A stretch of DNA of 64,000 nt from contig CALDZK010000010.1 in assembly GCA_937944145.1 (NCBI GenBank), forward strand, positions 1-64,000. The letters are read 5' to 3'. A model generated the notes under the pieces. That model saw only the letters and a program-made list of their open reading frames with translations, did no database searches and was not told where the DNA came from. A program made the position numbers and the translations under genes. The stretch is from an uncultured Candidatus Altimarinota bacterium. GTDB taxonomy: Bacteria; Patescibacteriota; Gracilibacteria; BD1-5; UBA6164. Below are positions 22,298-33,526 of the stretch, in pieces. How positions within the stretch are numbered: the stretch's first letter is position 1; each line of letters opens with the position of its first letter.

Positions 22298-23646
22298 ACT
22301 ACATCTGTGAAACCTTTGGGTTTTCTCCCAGAGAAATGCAAGACTTTGAAACGGCATTAGAAAAACCTCTCAAAAAAACTATTAGGGTCAATACCAACAA
22401 AATATCTATAGAAGATTTCAAACAACTCGCAAAAACTAATGGTTGGACTCTGGTAGAAACCCCCCTGTGAAACAATATGTTTTATATCGATAGAGAAGAT
22501 ACTTCTATCGCTCTGGGAAATACTCTGGAGCATATCGCAGGGTATTTTTATGTGCAGGAACTCGCAGCAAGTAGTAGTCCGTTTTATATGTCTGGAGATC
22601 AAGTCGATACTTGAGAATACACTATTCTGGACATGAGTGCTAGCCCTGGGGGAAAAACAACGCAACTCGCAGAGTATTATCCAAACTCTCTAATTATCGC
22701 AAACGAAATAGATAAGTCCCGTATGAGACAACTCCATGAAAATACTGATAGACTCGGCACAAAAAATGTATACATTACGAACTTTGATGGGAGATTTTTT
22801 GGAAACTATCCAGAGGTATTTGACAAGATCCTGCTCGATGCTCCATGTAGTGGAGAAGGGACAGCGTACAAGTCCGATGATGCGCTCAAATACTGGAACC
22901 TCAAAAATATAAAACGTATCGCAAAACTCCAGTTTCAATTACTCGAAAATGCTCTTATCTCTCTCAAAGTCTGAGGAGAACTCATATACTCGACCTGTAC
23001 TCTCAACAGACTCGAAAACGAGGAGATACTGAACAAACTCACAGATAACTATGGAGATTATTTCTCTATCGCGCTTCTAGACAAAAAAAATAACTTTCCT
23101 CTCATACGTGCGTGGCCTCACAAAAATAATACTGGTGGATTTTTTGTCGCAAAAATAGTAAAGACCTCCCCTGTTCCTGAAAAGAAGAAAAAAGTATTTA
23201 AAAATAATCCACAAGGATTTGAAAAACTCTCAAACACTACAGAGAGTACGATCAATACATTTCTATCAGAAAATTTTGAACTGAGTCTGTCAGGAAAATA
23301 CTACAGCTATCGAAATGAAATATACTACGCAGAAAAGAATATAGATTTTTTCTGGGAAAATTTCTTCCTCTTTAAAACTGGAGTAAAAATAGGAAAACTT
23401 CAATCAGGAATATTTGAACCTTACTTTTCTGTTGGAACCAGCTTTGGTCTCTTTACAAAAAATAGTATCTCAGTAGATGACGCATCTATAAGTGTACTTC
23501 TCAAGTGAAAAGAAATGCTCCTGGACGCAAGTGACTTCCCTGATGGTTACTACCAAATCCATAGAAACACTATCCTCGCAGGAATCATAAAAATAAAAGA
23601 CGGAATAGCAAAGAGTCTACTGGGTACTGGAAAAATGAGAAAGTAG
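22279..23646 (+). CDS. RsmB/RsmF-type RNA (cytosine-C5) methyltransferase
   Basis: NOL1/NOP2/Sun-type SAM methyltransferase that makes m5C in rRNA or tRNA. Key features in the 455-residue product: KKTIRVNTNK (N-terminal RNA-binding part), ILDMSASPGGKTTQLA (SAM motif I), ILLDAPCSGEG (motif IV Cys) and GGELIYSTCTLNRLENEE (motif VI catalytic Cys). A long C-terminal part resembles the PUA-like extension of RsmF. Which RNA is targeted cannot be said. Confidence 0.9.
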
Positions 23647-23702
23647 AACTCTTTACTTTTTACAAAAAACTATACAATACCAGAGATTTTTAAAATACAT
23701 AG

Positions 23703-25073
23703 ATGCAATACAAGGTCTTTGGCTGCAAGGTCAATAAATACTATACTGATAGATGGCTAAATTCCCAGTATCTCGCAGATAAAACTGGGACTTTTGTGGC
23801 GAGTTGTGTCGTGACTGATAGTGCCAAACGCAAATGGGTACGTTTCGTAAAAAAAGAACTCAGAAACATCACAAATAATCAAAAGATATACATATCAGGA
23901 TGTGGAGCGTTCAAGGATGGAAAGGCTCAGGATAATTTTTTTGAATTATATCCAGAACTCGCTCATGCAGAAGATACAATAGAAGTACTGGATGAAGCTC
24001 CGATAAATCCACAAGAATCTACCACACAACACCTCTCTCAATCTCTCCTACCAGGAGAGAAGCAGCTACAATCTTCTCCTCTCCCTCTGGGAGAGGAGCT
24101 AGGGGCGAAGGCTATAGAAAAACTCAAACAAGCACAAAAAACTCAAATCTATACTAAAAAGTTTATCTTGATACAAGGATGATGTGATAGTTTTTGTACC
24201 TTTTGTCTGACAGTGGTAAAACGTGGAAGACACTACTATAGAAGTGCTGAGGATATCGTAGAGGAAATACTCGAGTTTGAATCAGAAGGATGAAAAGAAG
24301 TCGTTCTCACAGGAGTCAATCTCTCTGCCTGGTGACTCGAAAATACTCATGACATCAAAAATTTTTCATCTGATGTAATAAAAAATGGAGAACAATGAGG
24401 GAACAAGTCACGTTTTGCTGAGCTACTCAGATATATCCTCGATAACACCTCTATCCCCCGTATACGTATATCTTCTCTCTGACCAGAGTTTATCACTGAC
24501 GAAGTAATAACAATACTTGCAGAAGAGCGTATCTATCCACACTTTCATTTCTCTATCCAATCTGGATCGTCAAATATCCTCAAATCTATGGCTCGTCACT
24601 ATGATGGGGAGTACATGAAAAAGCTTCTCAAAAAAACGAGAAATATAAAACGTGAGGATAGAGTTGATATAGGAATCTGAGCCGATATCATTGTTGGGTT
24701 TCCGGGAGAGAGTGAAGAAGATTTCACAGATACCTATAATCTCGTAAAAGATTATAAAATAACCAAACTCCACGCATTCCCTTTTTCTGCGCATACTATG
24801 GGAGAGTCTGTTCCAGCTGGGAAGTTCAAACAGCAAGTTCCAGAAAACACAAAAAAAGAGCGTATGAATAGTCTCCTAGAACTGGGAGAGCAAAATAGGC
24901 AAGAGTTTATAGATTCTCAAAGATGAAAATCACTCAAAGTACTCATCGAAAAAAAAACCTGAGAGTATTTCTCAGGATGGAGTGAAAACTATATCGAATG
25001 TAGTCAAGATAATTTTGAAGTTATCTGAGGAGATATGAAAAAGAATGGAATCGTAGTTGGAAAACTCAAATAA
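23703..25073 (+). CDS. mtaB: tRNA t6A37 methylthiotransferase MtaB-like
   Basis: Radical-SAM enzyme that adds a methylthio group to t6A37 of tRNA. The N-terminal UPF0004 part has FGCKVNKYYTD, ASCVVTDSAKRK and SGCGAFKDGKA cysteines; the radical-SAM motif CDSFCTFC follows the TGA glycines at about 24179. Later motifs are EVVLTGVNLSAWG, HFHFSIQSGS and ADIIVGFPGES; a TRAM-like tail ends the 456-residue protein. An unusual insert (QSLLPGEKQ, PLPLGEELGAK) sits before the radical-SAM core, see 24026-24113. Confidence 0.9.
24026..24113 (+). repeat. Palindromic repeat inserted in frame within mtaB
   Basis: Two hairpin-forming halves, TCTCTCCTACCAGGAGAGA and TCCTCTCCCTCTGGGAGAGGA, followed by GCTAGGGGC. 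It lies at a poorly conserved point before the radical-SAM core and adds about 29 residues. It shares GAGAGGAGCTA with the element at 46081-46120, also inside a gene. Confidence 0.6.
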
Positions 25074-25079
25074 TCTCTA

Positions 25080-26303
25080 TTAACGAAACCATATACCATA
25101 GTATCCTTCTAATCTTCCGTTAGGTGCTCCAGTAGAAAGATTTCAAAAGTATCTTGAGTTATTACTAGATGGAGAATTCACTATACCTGTTAATCAACCT
25201 GAGAAACAATTTGAAAATCATGAAAGACCATGATGATCTCCTCCAGTTATAAGTCAAACTGCTTTAGGAAACATGTATTTATCTCAGGATAAAAAATTTC
25301 CTACTATATTTTCATATTCTATCTGTTGACAAGATCCTCTATCAGAAAAGTCTAGTGTTATCTCCCTTGGGTTTATAAGTTGTGCTTTGACTGCTCATCT
25401 ATAAGAGAGACTAGAGGAGGTATTTACATCATTATCTTGATGTGTAAATAAAACAGAGGTTGAATTTCTTGCAGTTGTTAAAAACTTAGATCAATCTATA
25501 GGTCTTCCTCAACGAGGTTCAAATTTTTGATATTCCACCAAAGTCCATCATCCTCCATCGGTTTCCATATCACAGTATACTTGTATCTCCTGGGCTCATG
25601 TAGGATTGATCCTGTATACCCCACTTCCGTTATGACGGGAGAGGTCTAGGAGACGTTTACAACTTCATTTTGGATGTATCTGGGAGAGAATATCTCCATC
25701 TCCACGTAAAAACTCACTTGTTGTATAGTAGGATTTGTAGGTATCACTCGTCCCTGCTATGTTAAATCCCGAAGCAAGAGAAGGAATCTCTTGAACAGGA
25801 GTATTCGTCCCATCTTCTACAAGTACTCCGAGTCTATTTCCAACAACAGCAGGAAAACGAAAAGAATAATCTATACCATTTGCGTAAGATTGCTCTACAG
25901 GGAGGTAACTAATCTGAGGTTGTTCTTCGAGAAATCATAGTAACTGAAATGATTTTCTCGATACATCCGTATAGTAGGTAAAAAAAGTATCATCCTGGGG
26001 GTCTTGTCCTCCATTTTGGTAACCTATAACTGAGAGTACTCCAGCTCACGCATATCACTGGAATCATATGACGTTTGATCCTGCGAGTATATCAATGCTA
26101 TTTTCTGGTTTTGGGAGTGCTCGAGAAACACTCATGAGACTCAGTCCATCTTGGATGTCTGACATCTGGGTAAGACGGTTTGCATCTCTGGATCCTCCTA
26201 TATAGGAAGTATAAGAAACTGTTCCTATAGTTGCGAGTACTCCGAGTATGACGACAACGATAATTAGTTCGACAAGAGTAAGCCCTTTTTTTGAATGTTT
26301 CAT
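25080..26303 (-). CDS. Type IV pilin-like protein with fibrinogen-like domain
   Basis: 407 residues. Residues 1-30 are a class III signal and pilin helix (MKHSKKGLTLVELIIVVVIL, Glu at +5), so it is processed by prepilin peptidase and can join a pilus or pseudopilus. The C-terminal half is fibrinogen-like: KGSCKRLLD, GVYRINPTG, QVYCDMETDGGGWTLVEY, and a GRLEGYYGIWFR end. In other organisms this domain binds sugars or proteins. About 18 glycines are TGA, several in conserved fibrinogen positions. Probably a surface adhesin. Confidence 0.82.
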
Positions 26304-26387
26304 AGGAGAAAATATATGGAGAAATATTGTATTTTTTATAGCTCTTGAGTAAGATACTACTCAGAAAACCTCTAAGCAACAATATTT

Positions 26388-26831
26388 GTGAAACATATAT
26401 ACTTTACAATTACTACATTTTTATTTTTGGCTATTGATCTGATATCAAAAGGTATTGTAGAAAATAGTCTCTCTTCTGAACTCGTAGTTATTCCTGGAAT
26501 TATTTCTCTGCAAAAAGTATATAACACGGGAATAGCTTTTTCTCTCTACGTACCAACGATTCTATTACAGACTCTCACTGTTTTCTTGATTTTTTGAATA
26601 ATTTGCTATTATTTTCATAAGAATCCTCCTAAAAAATACAGTCTCTACGATCTGTGATTTTCGCTCATCATAGGATGAGCACTGTGAAACGCAAGTGGGA
26701 GGATCCTAGAAGGAAAGGTTCTTGACTTCATCAGTGTTGAGTATTTTTCAGTACTCAACATCGCTGATATATGGATCTCTCTATGAGCCCTCTGTCTCAT
26801 ATACTGGCACTACAAAAACGATCAACTCTAA
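26388..26831 (+). CDS. lspA: Lipoprotein signal peptidase (signal peptidase II)
   Basis: Aspartyl membrane protease that cuts prolipoprotein signal peptides. The 147-residue product has four helices, VYNTGIAFSL, GGALGNASGRI, KVLDF (catalytic Asp) and LNIADIWI (catalytic Asp). In the NLIDR motif the Asp is replaced by Gly (NASGR), while Asn and Arg are kept. The start is GTG 26388. Confidence 0.9.
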
Positions 26832-26858
26832 ACTCTATCTCCTAAATCCCATTCACAT

Positions 26859-27608
26859 ATGTCATTTGGTCCAAGAAAAATACAACTCCAAGATATCGGT
26901 CTCACTACACTCTGAGGGCTGATTGCTGGTCTGATTGCAAGTATTATTATACTCATTATTGTCTTTGCTTCTTCGAGTATTATCTCAATACCCGGTACAT
27001 TTGAACAAGCGAGACTGTGACTTTGAACTAACGGAATGTTTCCATTTATCCTGTCCTTTGTGACATTTATAGCAACTACAGCTATGATACTCCTGACTTA
27101 CAAGATCATGGAGATGATACATCCAGAGAGGTACAAAAAAAGTATGATCACCTACTGACAGATAAGCTTCTTTGGGATCCTCACCTACATACTCCTCACT
27201 CCCATCTACATCTATACAGGGATACTCTCGTATGATAACATTATGCTCGTATTTATAGTGCACTCTATTGTACTGGCTTTTGGGACATCTATCATCATAG
27301 AAGTTCTCAGTAACTACAGATATATACTCCTATGAATATATGCGAGTTTTGTCGGGGTCATGGGAGCGAGTATTGTGACTATTTTGATATTTACGAGTTT
27401 TAGTAGTGGATATGCTAAACTCATATCTCTCCTAGTTATTTTACCAATTATAAATACCTGTCTCATCCTCTTCAAACAAGTATTTGAATTCTTGTATTAT
27501 TATTATCACAAATACACAAACCTCGACCAACTCGGAGATATATTTTATCAAATAGAAGTGGAAGAAAAAGAACTCCAAAGAGAAGAAGAAGAAAAAAACG
27601 CACTATAA
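26859..27608 (+). CDS. Polytopic membrane protein, function unknown
   Basis: 249 residues with about seven helices and a C-terminal acidic, glutamate-rich coil (IEVEEKELQREEEEKNAL) in the cytoplasm. It follows lspA by 27 bases. No motif recognised. Confidence 0.65.
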
Positions 27609-27637
27609 AAATACTACATCCTATAATACACAAACAC

Positions 27638-28171
27638 ATGATTGATATCGTACAACAGGTTCTAGATCATTATTTCTCAAGACTCATAGCTCCAAAAGTC
27701 CAGGAACTCAAGATACCCGACATCACACTCCACGACAAAAAGTGAAACGTTTTTGTTACCCTCTATAAAAACGGAGAAGTCAGAGGAAGTGCAGGAAATA
27801 TAAAAGAAATACAAAACAATATCATAGAAGAACTCATCGCAAATACGATGGAAGCAGCTACTATGGATGAGAGATTTGGAAAAATAACTCCTACAGAAAA
27901 AGACGATATAAAGATACGTGTTGATACGATTACAAATAGAAAGATCATAGATGAAGCAATCCTACGCAAACTCGATCCTGTAAAAAACGGAGTTATAGCG
28001 ATAAAGAGAGACTACAAAAAACTCGCTGTAATCCTCCCAAACATATCTCCAAATCTCATTACTGGAAGTGATACGATAGAGATACTCGGCCGTAAACTCG
28101 GGTGAGAAAAAGTAAATGATAATGATTTTATTATCTATCAGATCGAAACTGAGGTCGAGACGAACTACTAA
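27638..28171 (+). CDS. AMMECR1-family protein
   Basis: 177 residues. The arrangement VTLYKNGEVRGSAGN, MDERFGKITPTEKDDIKIRV and GVIAIKRDYKKLAVILP resembles AMMECR1 domains (a glycine-rich start, DxRF, then a Gly-Val loop and LP). The domain's biochemical role is not established; in some genomes it is near radical-SAM and MEMO genes, not here. The family call is moderate. Confidence 0.55.
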
Positions 28172-28176
28172 AACTA

Positions 28177-28794
28177 CTACTCTCAGGGTGGAGATATAGT
28201 ATTTTTCAGTTCCCAGATTTCAGTGCTCACCTGAGATCCTGGCATACGGTGAAATAGGTCAAACATTTTCCTGTACATAACATATGAAGTCACCTCTCCC
28301 ACGACTCCATCAACGCGTACATGGTTGTCTGATTGGAGTTCTTTTATAGCTTTTCCTTCGTGATTTCAGAGCCTTCCCCGATAAGAGACATCGGTATCGT
28401 CTCTTCAGCTACTGCCTCATCTCTCTATACTCAGATCAAAATCCTGTCTTTTTATATACCCAAGAGCTAAGAGCATTCTTTGTATTTTTTCTACATCAGG
28501 ATCTCTCTGTCACTCACTTGCAGGTCAGAGATATAGTACTGTCTCTCTTCCACTTAGAGACTTTTTTGTGATTTTTATTTGGTCTTGTTCTTCTATCCCC
28601 CACAGCCATTTGGAATTATTATATTTTTTTTCGAGTTTATAGTATTTTTCAAAAAAATCAGATACAACAAAGTCATTGTAACTACCAAATTTTTCAAAAG
28701 ACTCAATCAAAGCTCACTCCAAAAGCTCCTCTTCCGTAAGAGAAGTAGGGATTTTATCTTCACTCGGAGTATTATGTACTTCTATGTTTTCCAT
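28177..28794 (-). CDS. Protein of unknown function
   Basis: 205 residues, soluble and charged. N-terminal acidic region with TEEELLEGALIESFEKFG; C-terminal block RVDGVVGEVTSYVMYRKMFD. Six TGA codons. Converges with the AMMECR1 gene with 5 bases between. No family recognised. Confidence 0.6.
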
Positions 28795-28915
28795 ATTTGT
28801 ATTACTGTTTCTGTTCTATGATACCATATCTAGAAGCACTCGGTCAAAAAACTCAAAAAATATATCAATTACAAAAAAATCTTTATACTATTTTTATTAT
28901 TTTCTCTGATTTTTT

Positions 28916-30022
28916 ATGGTTATAGACTTACAACTCCTGATATTTGCCCTACTCTGACTCGGTCTCGTCATACTCATAGTACTCGCTATACTCATCCTGT
29001 TAAAACTGAGTCAACCAAGAGACAACTCAGGAATGAAAATGATTCAAGAATATATATTTGATCTCAACAAGACCTTTGATACAAAGATGACTGAGACCAA
29101 TCGTTTTTTAGATAGTAAACTCTCAGAATCAAACAAACACCTCACAGAAAATCTCAGCAAAACATTTGAAACAAGTAGCAAAATCAGTCAAGAGTCAAAT
29201 AAACGTATAGAAGATATTACCAAAAAACTAACAGAGCTCGGAGAAACCAATAAGCAGATCCAAGACATAGGAGGACAGCTCAGAGGGCTCGAAAACGTTC
29301 TCAAAAACCCAAAACAGAGAGGAAATCTAGGAGAATATTTCCTCAAAGAACTGCTAGAAAATGTATTTACTCCCCAGCAGTATAAACTCCAATATACTAT
29401 GGAATGAGTTGGTATCGTGGACGCTGCACTGTTTATATGAGGAAAAACTATTCCTATTGATTCAAAATTTCCCCATGAAAACTATGAGAGACTCATAGCA
29501 AGTGAGGATGATATGAGTCAAAAAAAATACTCAAATGAACTCAAAAAAGACATACAACAGAGAATAGATGAAACCAGTAAATACATACAACCTCATGGAG
29601 AAACTACTGATTTTGCTTTTATGCTCATACCAGCTGAGGGAATGTACTATGATCTATTCATCAATAAAGTTGGAGACATAAATGCAAAGTGACTTATTCA
29701 GTACGGATTTAAAAAGAAAGTTATTATCTGTTCTCCAAGTGGATTTTACGCGTATCTCCAAACAGTCATCCAATGAATGCGTTCACTCCAAATCGAAGAA
29801 CAAGCAAAAGATATACAAAAAAACGTTATCAAACTCCAAGAAGATCTTGCTCGTTTTGAAGAGAGATATACCAAAGTATGAAACTCCCTCGGAACAGTGA
29901 TAAACCACTATAATGATTCGTCAAAGAGCTTCAAAAAGATAGATAAAAACGTCTATAATCTCACAGATGGTCAGACCTGAGGGGAGATAGAGATACCTCA
30001 ACTCGAAAAGCCAAGTATGTAG
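28916..30022 (+). CDS. rmuC: DNA recombination protein RmuC
   Basis: 368 residues: one N-terminal membrane helix (LLGLGLVILIVLAILILL), a long coiled coil to about residue 140, and the RmuC nuclease-like domain (NPKQRGNLGEYFLKELLE, IPIDSKFPHENYERL, FAFMLIPAEGMYYD, VIICSPSGFYAYLQTV). The family limits inverted-repeat rearrangements. TGA glycines fall in EGVGIVDAALFIGG. Confidence 0.9.
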
Positions 30023-30097
30023 AGGAAATTTTTTGGTATTTTTTGTATATCTGTATAATGTATCTTGTAGCGCATATATTTTGTAATATTTTTTACT

Positions 30098-31081
30098 ATG
30101 AAAAAGCTTTTTATTCTTTTTGTGAGTATTATTATATTTACTTTGGGACTACAGGTATCTGCACATGAATGAAGACTCAATAGCGAAGATTGTCATAATG
30201 ACAATGTAAGTTGATGATACCATTGTCATGATGAAGACGAAGATGATGACGAAGACGATGACGAAGATGAAGACGAAGATGATGACGAAGACGAAGATGA
30301 TGACGAAGACGAAGATGAAGACGAAGACGAAGACGAAGATGAAGACGAAGATGATGACGAAGACGAAGACGAAGATGATGACGAAGATGATGACGAAGAC
30401 GAAGACGAAGATGACAAAAAGAAAAAGTTTAAAAAGATAAAAGACAACAGAGAAAAAACACTCAAAAATCGTTCTTCTTTCAAAGGAAAAAACAAGGGAC
30501 TCTACAAAGGACTCAAAAAAACACTGTCTGAAGAACAAAGAGAAGAATTGTCTGAACTCAAAAAAGAGTTTAGAGACGAGATGAAAGAACTCAGAAAAGA
30601 ACTAAAAGAGACAGAAAATGAGTCACAAAGAGAAGAACTCAGAGCAGAAATAGACGAGTTAGTAAAAGAGCATTTTACCCAAACTCAAGAAATAGTTGGT
30701 GTTGACGGTGAGGCTGCTACACTCCTAGAAAAAAGAAAAGAAGTCTATGAAACAAACCAAAAATTTAGAGGAGAAAACCAAAAACTCAGAAAAGAATTTA
30801 GACAATCCAGAGGTCAAACTGTCAGCAAGTACAGAAGTTCATTTATAAAAAGACTCTGAAACAAACTCGATAGAATCTCAGATGAAAAACTCCAAAGAGT
30901 ACTCGGAAAAATAGACACTCTTATCGAAAGATATGAAAATAATGAAAGTATAGATGAAACTAGAAAAGATCGAATCCTTGGTCAGCTTATAGCTCTCAAA
31001 GAAATCATCGAAGAAAAGCTCGAATGAGATGATGTCGAGGACGAGGTAAATGATCTCGTTGAGGAACTTCTCGCAGAGTAA
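30098..31081 (+). CDS. Secreted YHYH-type protein with poly-Asp/Glu tract
   Basis: 327 residues. A signal peptide (KKLFILFVSIIIFTLGLQ, cut near VSA) is followed by a GRLNSEDCHNDN and GGYHCH motif typical of secreted YHYH-domain proteins, then about 62 unbroken Asp/Glu residues, a basic patch (KKKKFKKIK) and a long charged coiled coil. The acid tract could bind Ca2+ or other cations or act as a flexible spacer; that is inference. Ends before a strong terminator. Confidence 0.75.
30230..30416 (+). repeat. GAY/GAR trinucleotide low-complexity tract
   Basis: About 62 codons made only of GAT, GAC and GAA, forming the Asp/Glu tract of the YHYH-type protein. Imperfect units such as GATGACGAAGAC repeat at several lengths, so replication slippage could change the length. 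Confidence 0.9.
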
Positions 31082-31095
31082 GAATTATTTTTACA

Positions 31096-31131
31096 ATAAT
31101 AAAAACTCCCCAAAATGGGAGTTTTTATTAT
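31096..31131. terminator. Bidirectional terminator between YHYH gene and hflX
   Basis: 15-bp arms (ATAATAAAAACTCCC and complement) with a 6-base loop. It serves the plus-strand YHYH gene and overlaps the last codon of hflX on the other strand. Confidence 0.85.
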
Positions 31132-32306
31132 GCTAGGTCTCTTAGGAGGTTTTCTATTTCCTGAAATCCTCTCCTATAGTGTGTACTTACGAGAATTGGG
31201 TCTTTATCCTGAAAACGTATTTTTAGATCTGCAAGCTCAGATATCTGGAGCATATCAATTTTGTTAAATACATATACTCTTTTCTGGGTTGCTCGTATTT
31301 GCTCAAGTATATCGTCAACTACCTGGACTTTTTCATCTATCTTTGGATCACTCGCATCAACGACATGAAAGAGTATATCAGACTCTATAGAATCCTCAAG
31401 TGTAGAAGTAAAGGCATCTATCAGTTCTGGTGGCAAGTCACGAATAAAACCAATAGTATCACTGAGAAGTACCTCTGTTCCTTTCTGATACACTCACTCT
31501 TCTTGAGAATCTGCTTGTATCCACATTTTTCCTACAGATGTTCAGAGGGTGGCAAAGAGCTTATCTTCTGCAAGAACTCATTTTTTAGTAAGAGCATTCA
31601 TGAGACTCGACTTTCCAGCATTAGTATATCCAACTATTCCAACAGTAATATATCCTTTCCTTTTTCTTCCTTCTCTATGATTTTTTCTGACATTTGCATA
31701 CTTATCTAATTCCTTTCGTATATCTGATTGTCTCTTTGCCAGATGACGCTTCATTATTTCAGTATTACTCTCACCTGATCCTTTTCATTGTTGCTTCCCG
31801 AGTTCCATTCCCATATTGAAAATACGTGGTCACATATGCTTGATAGCTGCGAGTTCTATTTGGAGTTTACTTTCTGTGGTCTTAGCATTACGTTGAAATA
31901 TCTTGAGTATCAGATCTACTCTATCCCAAGCAACCATTCCAAAAGGTTTGAGAATTTCATTTATTTTAAAAATCTGGTGTGGCTTGAGAATATTCCCTAT
32001 AATAAGCAGATTTGCTTTTTGTAATTGCATCTCATGAATAATTTCATCGAGTTTTCCTCCTCAAATATAAGTGTTATAGTCAGGAAGAGAACGTTTCTGA
32101 ATATGCTCTAAAATCACCACTCCTCAAAAAGTCGTCACGAGACTCTCCAGTTCGAGCATTCTATCCTGCATATTTTCTCTATGACAACAGTCTCTGGGAA
32201 GTATATCTGCGATAAATACTCGCAAATCACTTTGTCCCGATCCTATATCAGATTGGATTTTTTCGAGTTCGCGTTCGGAGAGGTTACTGTAGTCTATGGT
32301 TCACAT
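31128..32306 (-). CDS. hflX: GTPase HflX
   Basis: Ribosome-splitting GTPase active in stress. The 392-residue product has the N-terminal HflX domain (YIGGGKLDEI, GPRIFNMGMELG), an RQSDIRKELDKY coiled segment, and the G domain: [34 protein letters not shown]. The start ATG at 32306 precedes a TGA glycine. Confidence 0.92.
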
Positions 32307-32366
32307 ACTTGGGAGCTATATATTAGAATTATAGAGTACAAAGTTTTTGAAAAATAAAAAAAGTTT

Positions 32367-32394
32367 TTGACAAAACAAATGAAAAAAATATCGT
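32367..32394 (+). promoter_or_regulatory. Sigma-70-like promoter
   Basis: TTGACA at 32367-32372, 16-base spacer, TATCGT at 32389-32394. It would start a transcript near 32401, upstream of the structured region and terminator at 32521. Confidence 0.4.
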
Positions 32395-32400
32395 ACAACT

Positions 32401-32552
32401 ATGAACACACAAATTATAAACATTTCTTGGAACTTCTTTTTTTATTTTTTCGCTTCGAAAAATGGAAGGGTTTCTTTTTGTGTTTAAAAATATGTAAAAC
32501 AAATTTTGAAAACAAAGACGAGTTCTTCCAGCAAATGGAAGAACTTTTTTTA
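32401..32552 (+). ncRNA. Candidate structured small RNA or leader
   Basis: A roughly 150-base gap between hflX and the next gene has a promoter-like start, a long imperfect hairpin (ACACAAA at 32407 with TTTGTGT at 32477, CTTC with GAAG, and an inner hairpin around CGCTTCG at 32451) and a clean terminator (AGTTCTTCCA, 5-base loop, TGGAAGAACT, seven T). No known family is recognised. Confidence 0.35.
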
Positions 32553-32572
32553 TACACTAAATATACATAATT

Positions 32573-32885
32573 ATGGACCATCAAAAAACACAGCTACAAG
32601 CTTTTCGTTATATATCTCCCCATATATCAAAACAAGAGAGATCAGAGATGAATATTTTTTTTGCCAAAATTGAAAATATTCATCCGACTACAAAAGAAAT
32701 ACTTAGTTATCTAGCTATTAGTAGGAATGCCTGGTGATTTTGTAAATAATCTTGTCATAGAAATACAGACTCTACAACATGCTATGAAAGGACAAATACA
32801 TACTGTGATAACATCTCAAGAACTGAGAGAAATAGAATTCCTTGAGGAATTTACAAAAAAATATATTACATTGATAAAAAAATAA
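32573..32885 (+). CDS. Small unknown protein, probable frameshift
   Basis: ATG 32573 gives 58 residues to TAA 32747 (MDHQKTQLQAFRYISPHI start). A second frame overlaps from ATG 32727 (MPGDFVNNLVIEIQTLQHAM) to TAA 32883. Together they could be one protein of about 103 residues with a frame change near 32715-32730, or two overlapping genes. Function unknown. Confidence 0.4.
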
Positions 32886-32887
32886 TT

Positions 32888-33463
32888 ATGTCACCATTCG
32901 TAAAAAACCAATGACCATTAGCTCCACAAAACCAGCTATCGATAAAAAAGGAAGAAGAGTCTGAGATTATATTCCCTCATCCAGATACAACACAGAAACG
33001 TTTTGTATGATCACTCCTACTTTCTGGAAATATATACATGACTGCAATAGATATCATAGAGCGTACCTATGAACAAATCCAAGATAGAAAAGGGCTGGGT
33101 ATTCAGAGTATAAAAATAGAAGACTTAATTCCAGAGACTAAAACCCAAAAACAAAGAGAAGAAATGAGAAATACTATACTAAAAGTGATAGAAAATATGA
33201 GAGCTTCCGAAAATGTATTTGATAGATATCCTGATACGGACGAAGAAACCAGAGAAGTAAAAATAAACCCTCTCCTTGTACGTAAACTCAAAATAGCAGC
33301 ATATAAACAACAACTTCTACAACTGATACAATGAAGTCATAAATACACACATAGTGATACAAGAATGCTAGAAATAATAAGAATGTGACTTTCTAAATTA
33401 GGCTGTACGCACAAGTACATAGACACTCTCGAAGAAGAAGCAAAAAGCACTGTTAAAATTTAA
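32888..33463 (+). CDS. Protein of unknown function
   Basis: 191 residues, soluble, mostly helical and charged; motifs such as LIPETKTQKQREEMRNTIL and KINPLLVRKLKIAAYKQQ suggest a helical bundle. It starts 2 bases after the preceding gene. No family recognised. Confidence 0.6.
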
Positions 33464-33526
33464 CATTTATTTAAGATATTTTTTTACTATAATTATCTAT
33501 AAATATATCTTGTAAATACATATACG

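Noticed and set aside
30230..30416. Possible CRISPR or tandem-repeat array.
   Set aside because: Units are 3-12 bases with no spacers, so it is a coding low-complexity tract.
30226..30495. Serine-rich and other long ORFs on the strand opposite the acidic tract.
   Set aside because: They are shadows of the GAY/GAR repeat; the plus-strand gene has a signal peptide and a terminator.
32367..32570. A 67-residue ORF in the hflX downstream gap.
   Set aside because: It crosses the terminator and has no recognisable content; a structured RNA fits better.
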